Shown here: in pieces, positions 18,881 through 27,866 of the stretch
How positions within the stretch are numbered: position 1 is the first letter of the stretch
Layout of the letters: each line of letters begins with the position of its first letter
The notes under the pieces: model-generated
Database searches by the model: none
The model's input: only the letters and a program-made list of their open reading frames with translations
What the model was told of the DNA's origin: nothing
Program-made: the position numbers and the translations under genes
DNA from: Bradyrhizobium sp. Tv2a-2
GTDB taxonomy: Bacteria > Pseudomonadota > Alphaproteobacteria > Rhizobiales > Xanthobacteraceae
Length of the DNA: 64,000 bases
Direction of reading: 5' to 3'
Assembly (NCBI RefSeq): GCF_000472425.1
Contig: NZ_AXAI01000004.1
Location: 186,001-250,000 of the forward strand

Positions 18881-19519
18881 TCAGCCTCGCGACAGCGCCG
18901 CATCGCGCAATGGCGAAGTCGCCGCGCGGCTTGCCGAGAGGTCGAGCACCCCCGGCCGGTCCCAATCGCCTTCGGGACGAATGATCATGTAAGGATCGCT
19001 CTCGAGCGTGATCGCGTCTGCCGAGGGCTCGATCTCGAGCACCATCTCCGTGTAGGAGAAATCGGAGAACGTGATCTTGCGATCATTGGGAAGCGGCTTG
19101 GCGCCGAAATGCGCCCAGAAATCGACCAGCCGGTCCTGCGCCTGCCCGTAGATCTTGCGAAAGCCCTTGCGCCTCACATAGTCGACGCTGGCCTGGACCA
19201 GCTTGAACGACACCCGCGAGCGCCGGAATTGATGCCGAACCGCGAGACGTTCGACCTTGGCGAAGTCGCCGAAGAAGCGCACCCGCAGGCAGCCAGCCGG
19301 CTCGCGGCCGACAAATCCGATGAAGTGCGCCGCGACCAGGTCGTTGCCATCGAACTCCTCTTCCAGCGGACAATCCTGCTCGGCGAGATAGACCGCCGAG
19401 CGGATCGCCATCACCAGCATCAGATCGTTGGGGTCGCGAGCGATCCGGATCGTGACCGCGCGCGAATCGGGCCTCGTTGACGGGGTCCTGGTCGACGGGC
19501 TGCGCTCAGTGCCGTGCAT
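18881..19519 (-). CDS. GNAT-fold acyltransferase-like protein 1
   Basis: The 212-residue product has the GNAT order of elements: IRSAVYLAEQDCPLEEEFD (helices 1-2), HFIGFVGREPAGCLRVRFFG (strands 2-3), FAKVERLAVRHQFRRSRVSFKLVQASVDYVRRKGF (strand 4 and motif A) and YGQAQDRLVDFWAHFGAKPL (motif B). The pyrophosphate loop RRSRVS lacks the usual Gly-x-Gly/Ala, so CoA binding may be atypical. A tail of about 45 residues follows. It overlaps the upstream GNAT gene by 14 bases, so the two are translationally coupled. Substrate is unknown. Confidence 0.7.
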   Translation of the reverse strand: MHGTERSPSTRTPSTRPDSRAVTIRIARDPNDLMLVMAIRSAVYLAEQDCPLEEEFDGNDLVAAHFIGFVGREPAGCLRVRFFGDFAKVERLAVRHQFRRSRVSFKLVQASVDYVRRKGFRKIYGQAQDRLVDFWAHFGAKPLPNDRKITFSDFSYTEMVLEIEPSADAITLESDPYMIIRPEGDWDRPGVLDLSASRAATSPLRDAALSRG

Positions 19520-20126
19520 CTATTCCACTCCAAATTGAATGTTCGAACGCGGGAAACCCTTGCTGTCGGTGCCATAGCCTCTGGTAGCACCAGAGATCAG
19601 GCTGGAACCTCGGGATGGGGCGGAAGCCCAGGGCGATCAGGAGCTCGCGTCCATCCTTGCTCGACGGCCGCGCGTAGTAATCGGCCTCCGCAAAGCGAGG
19701 CGAGCGCAAATGGGCGGCGACGCTGCCGAGCCCCATCACCGCACGGCCGTAGCCTGCGAGGGCCCATACATAGATTGCGGCGACGTTCTCGTGCGGCCCC
19801 GCCAGATACGCGCGATCAGGATTTTTCAGGTCGATAGTGTCGCGCAGAAGCGCGTCGTGACCGGTACTATTGAAATAGAGGAAGGCGATACCACCGACGA
19901 GCTTTCCTGCCCTCCGAAACGAGAAGATCGATTCTGGATCTGCGCGCAGGACCTGCACGAGCTCGGTGGAGGCATTGACGCCAGGGATCTCGCGTTCGGC
20001 AATCGCCGCAAGTCCCGCGAGCTCTCCCTGGGTCGCGGGCCCAGCATCGATCACGCTGCTTTGGGATAGCCGGTCGAGCTCGTGACGTGGGGAACAATCC
20101 CCGCTTCCTTGAGTCGCCATCTGCAT
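19506..20126 (-). CDS. GNAT-fold acyltransferase-like protein 2
   Basis: The 206-residue protein is the first gene of the minus-strand cluster. It has FSFRRAGKLVGGIAFLYFN (strands 2-3 of a GNAT fold), ENVAAIYVWALAGYGRAVMGLGSVAAHL (strand 4 and motif A-like helix) and SSKDGRELLIALGFRPI (motif B-like). The family match is weaker than for its partner. A GGGGGA ribosome site lies about 7 bases upstream of ATG 20126. A LysR gene starts 43 bases away on the opposite strand and is the likely regulator. Confidence 0.6.
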   Translation of the reverse strand: MQMATQGSGDCSPRHELDRLSQSSVIDAGPATQGELAGLAAIAEREIPGVNASTELVQVLRADPESIFSFRRAGKLVGGIAFLYFNSTGHDALLRDTIDLKNPDRAYLAGPHENVAAIYVWALAGYGRAVMGLGSVAAHLRSPRFAEADYYARPSSKDGRELLIALGFRPIPRFQPDLWCYQRLWHRQQGFPAFEHSIWSGIDARH

Positions 20127-20141
20127 TTAATGTCCCCCTAA

Positions 20142-20159
20142 GTATGACATCAACCATAC
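20142..20159. promoter_or_regulatory. Inverted repeat GTATG-N8-CATAC between GNAT cluster and lysR
   Basis: The repeat lies in the 43-base gap between the two divergent start codons. Dyads of this size in such a gap are typical LysR-type regulator sites. The match to the T-N11-A consensus is imperfect. Confidence 0.4.
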
Positions 20160-20169
20160 CTGTGACGGG

Positions 20170-21222
20170 ATGGCGGGTATGCCGCAAGGTTTGCATCGGG
20201 GTGCTGCATTGACGCAGCGTCGTCGGCTCGACGAGCCGCTCAACGCGTCATGGGAGGACTTGCGCGCCTATCTCGTCTGCGCGCGTTATCAGAGCTTCCG
20301 GCACGCCGCCGAGGCGCTCGGGCTGACCGGCACGACCTTGATGCGAAAGATCGACCGGCTGGAGGAGGAACTCGGCCTCAAGCTTTTCATTCGCGACCAG
20401 GCGGGCTTATCGCTGAGCGACGAAGGCCGGGCGCTACTGTTCGACGTCGAGCAGATGGAACGGCTCAGCTTCAACATCCTGCGCCGTGCCTCGCTGTCGA
20501 CCGATACGCATGGCACCGTGCGTGTCGCGGTGACCGAGGGACCCGGCAACTTCTGGGTCCTGCCGCGGCTGATCGACTTCCAGAAGACCTATCGCAAGAT
20601 CACGGTCGACCTTCGCTGCGCCATGGAGCAGGCCGACGTGTCGCGGCTGGAGGCCGACATCTCGATCCAGTTCGAGCGCCCGACCAATCCGGACCAGATC
20701 GTTACCAGGCTCGGGCGGCTACACATTTACACCTTCGCCTCGGGAGCCTATCGCGACGCCTACGGCCTGCCGCAGTCGCTTGCCGATCTGCGTAACCACC
20801 GCATCGTCAAGCAGCACGGCGTGCAACTCGACGAGACCGGCTATGCGCGCATCCTGGGCTTGAAGTCGCTAGAGGGCATAGTCGGTATCTCGACCAATTC
20901 CAGCGTCGCCGTGCTCTATGCCATCGAGCGCGGCGCCGGCATCGGCTTCCTGCCGACCTCGGCGATTGCGCTTGGCGCACCGCTCGTGGCGATTGATCTT
21001 GGCATCAATTACCACATGGACCTGTGGCTCACCTATCACAAGGAGTTCCGCAATTCCGATCGCCACAAGCTCGTCATCGACTGGTTGAAGAGCATTTTCG
21101 ATCCGAAGGTCCATGCCTGCTTCCGGGACGAGTTCATTCATCCGGTCGATCTCGTGCCGTTGATGACGGCTGCGCGGCAGAGTTTCGGGCTTAACGGCTA
21201 CGTCGCGCCGCAGCCGCTCTGA
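20170..21222 (+). CDS. LysR family transcriptional regulator
   Basis: The 350-residue product has the LysR winged helix-turn-helix near its N-terminus (WEDLRAYLVCARYQSFRHAAEALGLTGTTLMRKIDRLEEELGLKLF, about residues 27-72), followed by the linker helix and a periplasmic-binding-like effector domain (about 110-310). The HTH is preceded by a 25-residue extension, and the tail after residue 310 is longer than usual. Divergence from the GNAT/GNAT/isochorismatase-like cluster suggests it controls that cluster; the effector may be the pathway's product or precursor. Confidence 0.85.
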   Translation: MAGMPQGLHRGAALTQRRRLDEPLNASWEDLRAYLVCARYQSFRHAAEALGLTGTTLMRKIDRLEEELGLKLFIRDQAGLSLSDEGRALLFDVEQMERLSFNILRRASLSTDTHGTVRVAVTEGPGNFWVLPRLIDFQKTYRKITVDLRCAMEQADVSRLEADISIQFERPTNPDQIVTRLGRLHIYTFASGAYRDAYGLPQSLADLRNHRIVKQHGVQLDETGYARILGLKSLEGIVGISTNSSVAVLYAIERGAGIGFLPTSAIALGAPLVAIDLGINYHMDLWLTYHKEFRNSDRHKLVIDWLKSIFDPKVHACFRDEFIHPVDLVPLMTAARQSFGLNGYVAPQPL

Positions 21223-21722
21223 GGCGTGTGCGGCCCCTCTGGTGGGATTGCAGGTTGGAGCGGAATTTGCCGTCATTGCCGTGCCGTGTTGGTAAGGCTG
21301 CGTGATGTCGCGCCGCCTGCCCCGGCGCCCTGTGCCTGCGAGACGCAGCGCATCAATTCCGTTCCAAAAAGCAGCGCCAGCCCAAAAATACCCATGAAAT
21401 TACGGCGGCCGTGCCCGATTTGCCCCAGTTCCCCTCATCGGTTGGTTTCAGGCGAGCCGGGATTGCCACCCGTTGTGCCTCCGCCGCCACAGGGCTTGCC
21501 GCCGGATTTCTGCCAAAACGGATTTCACGAGCGATGCCATAGACTTGCTAAGGCGCGAATTTCGTGTTGCAATTCCGCTGCAAAGGGAATTGGCCGTTCT
21601 TCTGTGTGTTTCGCGACGAGAGAAATCGAGCAGACATCGTCAAAGCCCGTTTGTGGCGTGGCACGCTTGACGGCGTGACCGCGTCTTTTTTTGTCTAGAC
21701 GAGGAAACAAGAGGAGATGACG
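21223..21722 (+). other. Leader region upstream of cspA
   Basis: About 500 bases separate the lysR stop from the cold-shock gene. Frames in it look like shadows. A TTGACG at 21667-21672 is a possible -35 box but I see no good -10 at the right distance. A T-run (TTTTTTT) lies at 21686-21692, so the cspA mRNA probably has a structured 5' leader. Confidence 0.35.
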
Positions 21723-21926
21723 ATGCAAAAGGGCACCGTCAAATGGTTCAACCCCACCAAGGGTTATGGCTTCATCAAGCCGAATGGCGGCGACAAGGAC
21801 GTGTTCGTCCACATCTCCGCAGTCGAGCGCGCCGGACTCAGTACGCTGAACGAAAACCAGGTCGTGGAATACGACCTCGTGGAAAATCGCGGCAAGGCGT
21901 CAGCGGAAAACCTGAAAGTATCCTGA
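21723..21926 (+). CDS. cspA: Cold-shock protein, CspA family
   Basis: The 67-residue single cold-shock domain binds single-stranded RNA or DNA as a chaperone. RNP1 is KGYGFIKP and RNP2 is DVFVHISAV. ATG 21723 is chosen over ATG 21717 because AGAGGAG ends right at 21716, which leaves normal spacing only for the second ATG. Paralogue naming cannot be decided without a genome comparison. Confidence 0.92.
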   Translation: MQKGTVKWFNPTKGYGFIKPNGGDKDVFVHISAVERAGLSTLNENQVVEYDLVENRGKASAENLKVS

Positions 21927-21950
21927 CCCCGCGTAGTACAGCAATCATCG

Positions 21951-21977
21951 TCCCCTGGCCGCCTGCCGGGGGATTTT
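21951..21977 (+). terminator. Rho-independent terminator after cspA
   Basis: TCCCCTGGC (21951-21959) pairs with GCCGGGGGA (21965-21973) with one G-U pair around a 5-base loop and is followed by TTTT. The purN stop lies at its end, so it separates the convergent genes. Confidence 0.75.
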
Positions 21978-22641
21978 AACCTCCCGCCTGGTCGATGACA
22001 GGCGAGATCAGGAAATTGCCGGAGGCGGCGCTCGCAATCGTCTTGCAGACATCGCCCTCGAGCCGCACCTGGCCGCTTGCGAGCAGCCGCAGCGCGTCGG
22101 GATAGATGCGATGCTCGACCTCGAGGATGCGCTCCGACAGCGTGTCGGCGCTGTCGTGATCGCTCACCGACACCGCTCCCTGCATCAGGATCGGGCCGGC
22201 ATCGGTCTCGGGGATCACGAAATGAACGGTGGCGCCGGATATCTTCACGCCCGCGCGCAGCGCCTGGCCATGTGGATCGAGTCCGGGGAAGGACGGCAGC
22301 AATGAGGGATGGATGTTGAGCATCTTCCCGTACCAGCGCTGCACGAATTCCGTCGTAAACAGCCGCATGAAGCCGGCGAGGCAAATCAGCTCGACCCCGT
22401 GCGTATCGAGCATCGCCTGCAGCGCCGTCTCGAAGCCTGCGCGGTCCTTGCCGAACGGTTTGCTCTCGACCACCACCGTCGGTGCGCCCGCGGCCCTCGC
22501 CTTCGCAAGTCCCGCCGCGTCGGCGCGGTTGGACACGACGATAGCGATCTCGGCCGGGAAATCCGCCTCCGCAGCAGCCTTGAGCAGTGCGGCCATGTTC
22601 GACCCGCGGCCGGAGATGAGGATCGCGACACGGCGCTTCAT
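21976..22641 (-). CDS. purN: Phosphoribosylglycinamide formyltransferase
   Basis: PurN transfers a formyl group from 10-formyl-tetrahydrofolate to GAR in purine synthesis. The 221-residue product has the P-loop-like ISGRGSNM, LAGFMRLF, and the catalytic residues Asn109, His111 (MLNIHPSLLPSFPG) and Asp147 (PETDAGPI). It begins 4 bases after the purM stop, a coupled purMN operon. ATG 22641 matches the family start; the longer frame runs into purM. Confidence 0.95.
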   Translation of the reverse strand: MKRRVAILISGRGSNMAALLKAAAEADFPAEIAIVVSNRADAAGLAKARAAGAPTVVVESKPFGKDRAGFETALQAMLDTHGVELICLAGFMRLFTTEFVQRWYGKMLNIHPSLLPSFPGLDPHGQALRAGVKISGATVHFVIPETDAGPILMQGAVSVSDHDSADTLSERILEVEHRIYPDALRLLASGQVRLEGDVCKTIASAASGNFLISPVIDQAGG

Positions 22642-22645
22642 GGCT

Positions 22646-23719
22646 TCACCTGGAAAGGTCGAGGTGGCCGTTATAGACGACGCGATGCTCGCCCGCGGCC
22701 GGGATGACCTCGCCGAGCAGCGCGACGCTCTCTCCACTCGCCGTGAAGGCGTCGCTCACCGTGTCAACGGCCTCCTGCTTGACGATCGCGATCATGCCGA
22801 TGCCGCAGTTGAAGGTCCTGAGCAGCTCGAGCTGGGCAACGCCGCCCTGCTCCGCCAGCCACTTGAACACCGGCAGCACCGGCACTCGCGCCAGATCGAT
22901 GCCCACGCCGAGGTGCTTGGGCAGCACGCGCGGAATGTTGTCGGTGAAGCCGCCGCCGGTGATGTGCGCGAGCCCCTTTACCGCTCCCGTCTCGCGGATC
23001 GCGCGAAGGCAGGATTTGACATAGAGCTTGGTCGGGGTGAGCAACGCGCCGCCGAGCGTCATGACCGGCGCGAATGGCGCCGGCGCATTGAGCGCAACGC
23101 CAGAGTTGGCGACGATCTTGCGCACCAGCGAAAAACCGTTGGAATGAACTCCGGAGGAAGCGAGGCCAATCACCGCATCGCCCGCCTCGATGTCACCATG
23201 CGGCAGCAGCGTGCCGCGCTCGGCGGCGCCGACCGCGAAACCAGCGAGGTCGTAATCGCCCTCCTTGTAGAGCCCCGGCATTTCCGCGGTCTCGCCGCCG
23301 ATCAGGGCGCAGCCCGATTCGCGACAGCCTTCGGCGATCCCGGCGACGATCGCAGCCGTTGCCTCCGGCTCGAGCCTGCCGCAGGCAAAGTAGTCCAGGA
23401 AGAACAAGGGCTCGGCGCCCTGTACCACGAGGTCGTTGACGCTCATCGCGACGAGGTCGATGCCGATTCCCGAATGCAGCCCGGCCTCAATTGCAATCTT
23501 GACCTTGGTGCCGACGCCGTCGGTCGCCGCCACCAGGACGGGATCGGTAAAGCCCGCCGCCTTGAGATCGAACAATCCGCCGAATCCGCCAATCTCGGCG
23601 TCTGCTCCCGCACGCGCGGTGGCGCGTACCAGCGGCTTGATGAGGTCGACCAGCCGGTTCCCGGCGTCGATATCGACGCCCGAATCCGCGTAAGTAAGGC
23701 CGTTCTTGCGCTCGGTCAT
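22646..23719 (-). CDS. purM: Phosphoribosylformylglycinamidine cyclo-ligase
   Basis: PurM closes the imidazole ring using ATP, giving aminoimidazole ribotide. The 357 residues begin [20 protein letters not shown], with [21 protein letters not shown] and the C-terminal [15 protein letters not shown], all standard PurM signatures. It is followed directly by purN. The 156-base gap to the divergent phosphatidyltransferase gene holds the promoter. Confidence 0.96.
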   Translation of the reverse strand: MTERKNGLTYADSGVDIDAGNRLVDLIKPLVRATARAGADAEIGGFGGLFDLKAAGFTDPVLVAATDGVGTKVKIAIEAGLHSGIGIDLVAMSVNDLVVQGAEPLFFLDYFACGRLEPEATAAIVAGIAEGCRESGCALIGGETAEMPGLYKEGDYDLAGFAVGAAERGTLLPHGDIEAGDAVIGLASSGVHSNGFSLVRKIVANSGVALNAPAPFAPVMTLGGALLTPTKLYVKSCLRAIRETGAVKGLAHITGGGFTDNIPRVLPKHLGVGIDLARVPVLPVFKWLAEQGGVAQLELLRTFNCGIGMIAIVKQEAVDTVSDAFTASGESVALLGEVIPAAGEHRVVYNGHLDLSR

Positions 23720-23875
23720 GGCAAATCCAACAGGTTTTGGGGTGGGTTACGTCGGATTTCGCCTGGGCGCAATGGCTCGCAACGCGGGTAAGCTTGTACT
23801 ATGTAGATAACAATTGGCTCACTGTTCAAAGAGCCGGGTCGCATCTAGTACGGGCGGGTTGCCAGGAAGCGCCGC

Positions 23876-24418
23876 GTGAGTATTCCAAACATTATTACCC
23901 TGGGCCGCATCCTGCTGGTCCCGATCGTCGTCTGGGCGATCGCCTCAAACCAAATGGAAATAGCCTTCGCGGTCTTCGTCATTGCCGGCGTCAGCGACGC
24001 CGTCGACGGGTTTCTGGCGAAGCGCTTCAATATGGCAAGCGAGCTCGGGGCCATGCTCGACCCGCTCGCCGACAAGGCGCTGCTCGTGTCGATCTACATG
24101 GCGCTCGGGATCTGGGGCGCCATCCCGCGCTGGATCGTGATCCTGGTGGTGTCGCGCGACATCATGATCGTCTCGGCCGTGATCGTGTCGTGGTTGTTCG
24201 ACAAGCCGATCCCGATGAAGCCCTTGATGGTGTCGAAGATCAACACGGTCGCGCAGGTAGCGCTGGCGGCGCTCGTGCTGGCCTCGCTCACCTTCGACTT
24301 TAACCCCGGCCCCTATGATGTGATGCTGATGGGCCTTGTCACCGTGTTTTCGCTGGCTTCCGTATCCCTTTATCTGGTGGAGTGGGGACGCCACATGAGC
24401 ACGATCGACGTCAAGTGA
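23876..24418 (+). CDS. CDP-alcohol phosphatidyltransferase (PgsA-like)
   Basis: The 180-residue membrane enzyme carries the full CDP-alcohol phosphotransferase motif DAVDGFLAKRFN...GAMLDPLADK (about residues 42-68), which binds metal and CDP-diacylglycerol. The start is a GTG with AGGAAG about 7 bases upstream. PgsA-type phosphatidylglycerophosphate synthase is the likeliest role, but cardiolipin or other headgroup transfer is possible. It precedes hdaA by 71 bases on the same strand, a neighbourhood known in alphaproteobacteria. Confidence 0.85.
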   Translation: MSIPNIITLGRILLVPIVVWAIASNQMEIAFAVFVIAGVSDAVDGFLAKRFNMASELGAMLDPLADKALLVSIYMALGIWGAIPRWIVILVVSRDIMIVSAVIVSWLFDKPIPMKPLMVSKINTVAQVALAALVLASLTFDFNPGPYDVMLMGLVTVFSLASVSLYLVEWGRHMSTIDVK

Positions 24419-24489
24419 TCGGCCGGGCGAACTGATCAACTGACCCGGTGGTCGACTGCCCCGCACGTCGGGGTCTCAAGGAGATTTGC

Positions 24490-25161
24490 GTGGCCGTTCA
24501 TCCGCGTCAGCTAGCTTTTGTGTTGCCGCACGAAGAGAGCCTGACGCGTGACAATTTTCTGGAGGGGCCGGCCAACGCCGCGGCGCTGGCGCTGATCGAG
24601 GCCTGGCCGGAATGGCCTGCCCGCACGATGTGGCTTTCGGGCCCCGAGGGCTCCGGCAAGAGCCATCTCGCCGCGATCTGGGCGGAGGCCTCCGGCGCGC
24701 GCATCACCGCGGCGCATGCGCTCAACCCGGCCAACGTGCCCGGCGCGCTCGCAACCGGCGCACTGGTCGTGGAGGACCTGCGCCCGGGCGATGCCGATGA
24801 GCGCGCCCTCTTCCATTTGCTCAACCTCGCGCGCGAAGAGACCGCCTTCGTGCTGATCACCGCGCGCGAGGCGCCGACCGCCTTCGAGATCGAGCTCAAG
24901 GACCTGCGCTCGCGGCTGCGGGCCGTGCCTGTGGTGTCCGTGCTGCCGCCTGACGACCAGCTGTTCCGCGCCCTCATCGTCAAGCTCTGCGCCGACCGCC
25001 AGCTTGCCGTCGACGAAACGGTCGTCAGCTATCTCGCCACCCGGATCGAGCGCTCCTATGCGGCCGCGCGCGACACCGTCACCCTGCTCGACTGCGAGGC
25101 GCTGCGGCTGGGGCGGCCGATCACCAGGGCGCTTGCGGCTGAAATTCTGCGCGAGCCGTGA
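24490..25161 (+). CDS. hdaA: DnaA regulatory inactivator HdaA
   Basis: The 223-residue protein is a DnaA-like AAA+ ATPase without the DNA-binding domain IV. It promotes hydrolysis of DnaA-ATP when bound to the sliding clamp. The N-terminus RQLAFVLP (residues 6-13) looks like a beta-clamp-binding motif. The P-loop is GPEGSGKSHL (51-60), Walker B is LVVEDLRP, and sensor-like segments follow. I chose GTG 24490 because AAGGAG precedes it by 7 bases and the clamp motif begins directly; a longer GTG frame starts at 24448. Confidence 0.85.
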   Translation: MAVHPRQLAFVLPHEESLTRDNFLEGPANAAALALIEAWPEWPARTMWLSGPEGSGKSHLAAIWAEASGARITAAHALNPANVPGALATGALVVEDLRPGDADERALFHLLNLAREETAFVLITAREAPTAFEIELKDLRSRLRAVPVVSVLPPDDQLFRALIVKLCADRQLAVDETVVSYLATRIERSYAAARDTVTLLDCEALRLGRPITRALAAEILREP

Positions 25162-25191
25162 TCTCCGGCCGCCTCGACGCGGAATGCATGC

Positions 25192-26400
25192 TCATGACAG
25201 ACGTGCCAGCGCTGCCGTCCCAGCCACTACGTATTGGCGCGGTTGGACCGCCAAATGTTGGGCCGCGACGCCAAGATCACGCACCCTCCGTTGCAGCGGC
25301 GAGCTTTCAAAAATAGCTCTGCTACCGGCGAGTTCGAAGCAGCCTTCCGCGACGCGGACGCAGGTCGCAGTAATCCAGATCACTGCTTGAAATTGTTCCG
25401 CGACGCGGCTCAGGTCCTTCCCCGCTGCTCGCTCGGGGCTCTGCCAAACGCGGGCGACCTCCGCCTCAAGCAGCGCGCGCGCCGCCTTGAGGTCGGCATC
25501 AAGCCGTCCGAGGCCTTCCTTGAAGCGCTCGGTTTCCACCAACGGCGTGGTCATGAATCTTTGTTTGATGCCGGTTGTCGCCAGTTCGACGAGGTCCAAG
25601 ATGGCCCCCTCCGCAATCCCGACTGCGAGAGCGCCATGCGACAGCACGAGGAGCTCGGGGAACTTGCCGAACAGAGGATCAGGCGCGAACGGGATGCCGA
25701 ACGGATACTCGAAAAAGTTCTCGTTGGGAACAATCACGTCGGTCAATGCGACATCGTGACTGCCAGTGCCCCGGAGGCCGAAGGTGTGCCAGGTGTCCCG
25801 GATCTCCCAGTGTTCGGCCGGCATGACAAAGGTGCGGATCATTGGGCCGGGGCCGTCTGCCGCGTCGATGGGAGAACCGCCCTCCGTCATCACGCAGGAG
25901 CCTACAATCCACTCGGCATTCTGGCACCCGCTGGCAAACGGCCATACGCCGGTCACCCGCCACCCTCCGGGGACGCGCTCGGCCGTGCCGACCGGCTGCG
26001 CCGAACTCGCAAAGATGTGATCCTTGCCGTCCTGGAAGATTTGCTCGCCCAAGGTCGGATGCGCCACGAACGGGATCAGGCTCGCGAGGTGGCCAATCAT
26101 GACGTTCCAGCCTACCGACCCATCGAGCCTGGCCAGCGCCGAGACCGCTCGAAACGCGCTTGGCGCATCAAGCTCGAGGCCGCCGTAACGCCTGGGCACG
26201 AGCATGCTGTAAATCCGCGCCGATTTGAGAGCCGCGACGATCTCCTCCGGCAGCCGCCGATTTTCCTCAATGTCGCGAACGTGCCGCGCGACAACAGGTG
26301 CAAGCGCATTTATGCGGGTAAGCACCTGATCCAATGTGGCCTCGTCGGGATTTCCGATGTTACTGGTCGCTGACTGCTTCTTGTCGAGACGGGTCGTCAA
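25192..26400 (-). CDS. Acyl-CoA-dehydrogenase-fold flavin monooxygenase-like protein (DszC/HpaB type)
   Basis: The 402-residue product has the acyl-CoA dehydrogenase fold but the sequence style of group D flavin monooxygenases: SMLVPRRYGGLELDAPSAF, GSVGWNVMIGHLAS, GWRVTGVWPFASGCQNAEW and TWHTFGLRGTGSHDV. The last two are typical of DszC and HsaA-like oxygenases, and the usual dehydrogenase Glu motif is absent. These enzymes use reduced flavin from a partner reductase; no reductase gene is adjacent. The substrate is unknown. Confidence 0.75.
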   Translation of the reverse strand: MTTRLDKKQSATSNIGNPDEATLDQVLTRINALAPVVARHVRDIEENRRLPEEIVAALKSARIYSMLVPRRYGGLELDAPSAFRAVSALARLDGSVGWNVMIGHLASLIPFVAHPTLGEQIFQDGKDHIFASSAQPVGTAERVPGGWRVTGVWPFASGCQNAEWIVGSCVMTEGGSPIDAADGPGPMIRTFVMPAEHWEIRDTWHTFGLRGTGSHDVALTDVIVPNENFFEYPFGIPFAPDPLFGKFPELLVLSHGALAVGIAEGAILDLVELATTGIKQRFMTTPLVETERFKEGLGRLDADLKAARALLEAEVARVWQSPERAAGKDLSRVAEQFQAVIWITATCVRVAEGCFELAGSRAIFESSPLQRRVRDLGVAAQHLAVQPRQYVVAGTAALARLS

Positions 26401-26659
26401 CGCGCTATCCTCCTGCAGCCAGGGAGCGGAAAAACAACAATCTTGAGCCGGGAAGCTACGGTTCGATTGCAGCTCGCCGAAGAATGCGTTTCAAGCGTAA
26501 CCCGGCAGGTCGACCTGGCATCGGAGGAATTGAGCGAGTCGACAGGTGAGGCCCTCGACAGGAGCGGCAACCGGGATCACTCGCAAAACGCGCTGCGATT
26601 GCTGCGACCGATCACCGGGGCGTTTGTCTTGCGCAAGACGTAACCACCAGGCTCCGCCC

Positions 26660-27382
26660 TCAATATCGCTCGACCGGCAGCGTAAAAACATAGCCGATGC
26701 CGCGCTCGCTGCAGATCATGCGCGGCGCATTCGGATTCCTCTCCAATTTGCGCCTGAGCCGCAAGACCTGAACATCGATGCTCCGATCGAAAATATCTTC
26801 ATGAACGCGCGTCGCGCGCAGCAGATGTTCGCGCGTAAGAGGTCGCTGAGGCGCTTCCAGAAACACCAGCAACAAGGCATATTCGCCCTTGCTCAGCCGG
26901 ACCGGCGTTTCATTGCGATCAACAAGTCTTCGGCCACAACGCTCGAGTCGCCAGCCATCGAATCGATAGCCGCCTGCTTCCGAATCGCGACCCGGCGCAT
27001 CAGATGCCATCCGCCGGCGCCGCAATATGGCGCGGGTACGCGCGAGTAGCTCTCTGGGACTGGGCCTTACGATGAAATCGTCGGCACCAAGCTCAAGATT
27101 GACGATAGGATCGACGTCGTCGGCGAGGTGGCTGGTGATAATGACCGGGACATCTGATTCGGACCGGATTAACCGCAGCCGGTCCAACCCCTCGTGCAGG
27201 CCGCGCGGCTGGTCCATGATGATCAGGCAGGGATGGGCGCCGTCACGTCTCAACTCGCTCCAGTCGGACAGACAGCTGGTGAGGAAATTGTGGTCGGTAA
27301 AGTACCCGCTCACCGCCTGTCGCATCGCCGGATCACGATTGACGATCAGGATATAGCCGGTGCGTTCAATGTCCTGGTTCAT
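26660..27382 (-). CDS. OmpR family response regulator, orphan
   Basis: The 240-residue product has an N-terminal receiver (about 10-122) and a C-terminal winged helix (about 145-238; SKGEYALLLVFLEAPQRPLTREHLL, RSIDVQVLRLRRKLE). Phosphoacceptor Asp57 (IIMDQP) and acidic Asp17 are present. The conserved receiver Lys is Arg106 (VRPSPRE), and one acidic partner is Asn15. No histidine kinase is adjacent. It is probably a DNA-binding regulator whose phosphorylation control may be weakened. Confidence 0.85.
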   Translation of the reverse strand: MNQDIERTGYILIVNRDPAMRQAVSGYFTDHNFLTSCLSDWSELRRDGAHPCLIIMDQPRGLHEGLDRLRLIRSESDVPVIITSHLADDVDPIVNLELGADDFIVRPSPRELLARTRAILRRRRMASDAPGRDSEAGGYRFDGWRLERCGRRLVDRNETPVRLSKGEYALLLVFLEAPQRPLTREHLLRATRVHEDIFDRSIDVQVLRLRRKLERNPNAPRMICSERGIGYVFTLPVERY

Positions 27383-27866
27383 ATATTCGATTCCTATCCG
27401 TCAGGCGCGGTCTCGAACTCGTCGATCCCCGCTTCGACCAAACCGAATAGCCCTGGACGGCAACATTCGCCTGTGAACTGGTTCATAATTCACGAAAGCT
27501 CTATCCGGCCCACTCGCGCTTCTGCCGAAATCGCGGCAAGCCGTGAATGTCGACGCATCCCCGATGCGATCATGCTTTCCGTAGATTGGCCGACACTGCT
27601 CCTCTCCAGAACCCCATCAGGCGCGACCGCCTCGCACCGATCCCGTAAAGAGGCAGGTTCCCGGCGAGTGGATGACGCAAAATGGGATTGACTAACCAGG
27701 GCAGCCCGGATGAGCGAAGCGACATCCGGGAATGGATGCGGGCCTGGCCCCCCCTGGGCGCGTCGCTCATACGCTAGGCGCTGCGGCCGCGCGGCCGGAT
27801 ATGAGGGCCTAGCCACGGCGATCTTGCGCAAGACCCGATCGCGTCGTCATGACGACGGCATCAAGC
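27383..27866. other. Intergenic region with a palindromic repeat
   Basis: About 480 bases between the aliA stop side and the response regulator start. It contains the palindrome at 27705-27730 and otherwise no frame I would call a gene. Confidence 0.5.
27705..27730. repeat. REP-like palindrome CCCGGATG-N10-CATCCGGG
   Basis: Eight-bp perfect arms enclose AGCGAAGCGA. Sequences of the form GCCCGGATGAGCGAAGCGACATCC are common dispersed elements in Bradyrhizobium intergenic DNA, so this is probably one copy of such a family. Confidence 0.65.

Noticed and set aside
21226-21678. 150-codon frame upstream of cspA
   Set aside because: Low-complexity Pro/Cys/Arg composition, no ribosome site; better explained as leader or non-coding DNA.
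26443-26643. 66-codon plus frame between the monooxygenase and response regulator
   Set aside because: TTG start, no ribosome site and no recognisable features.
27490-27831. Minus-strand frame across the REP-like palindrome
   Set aside because: It spans a palindromic repeat and shows no family features.
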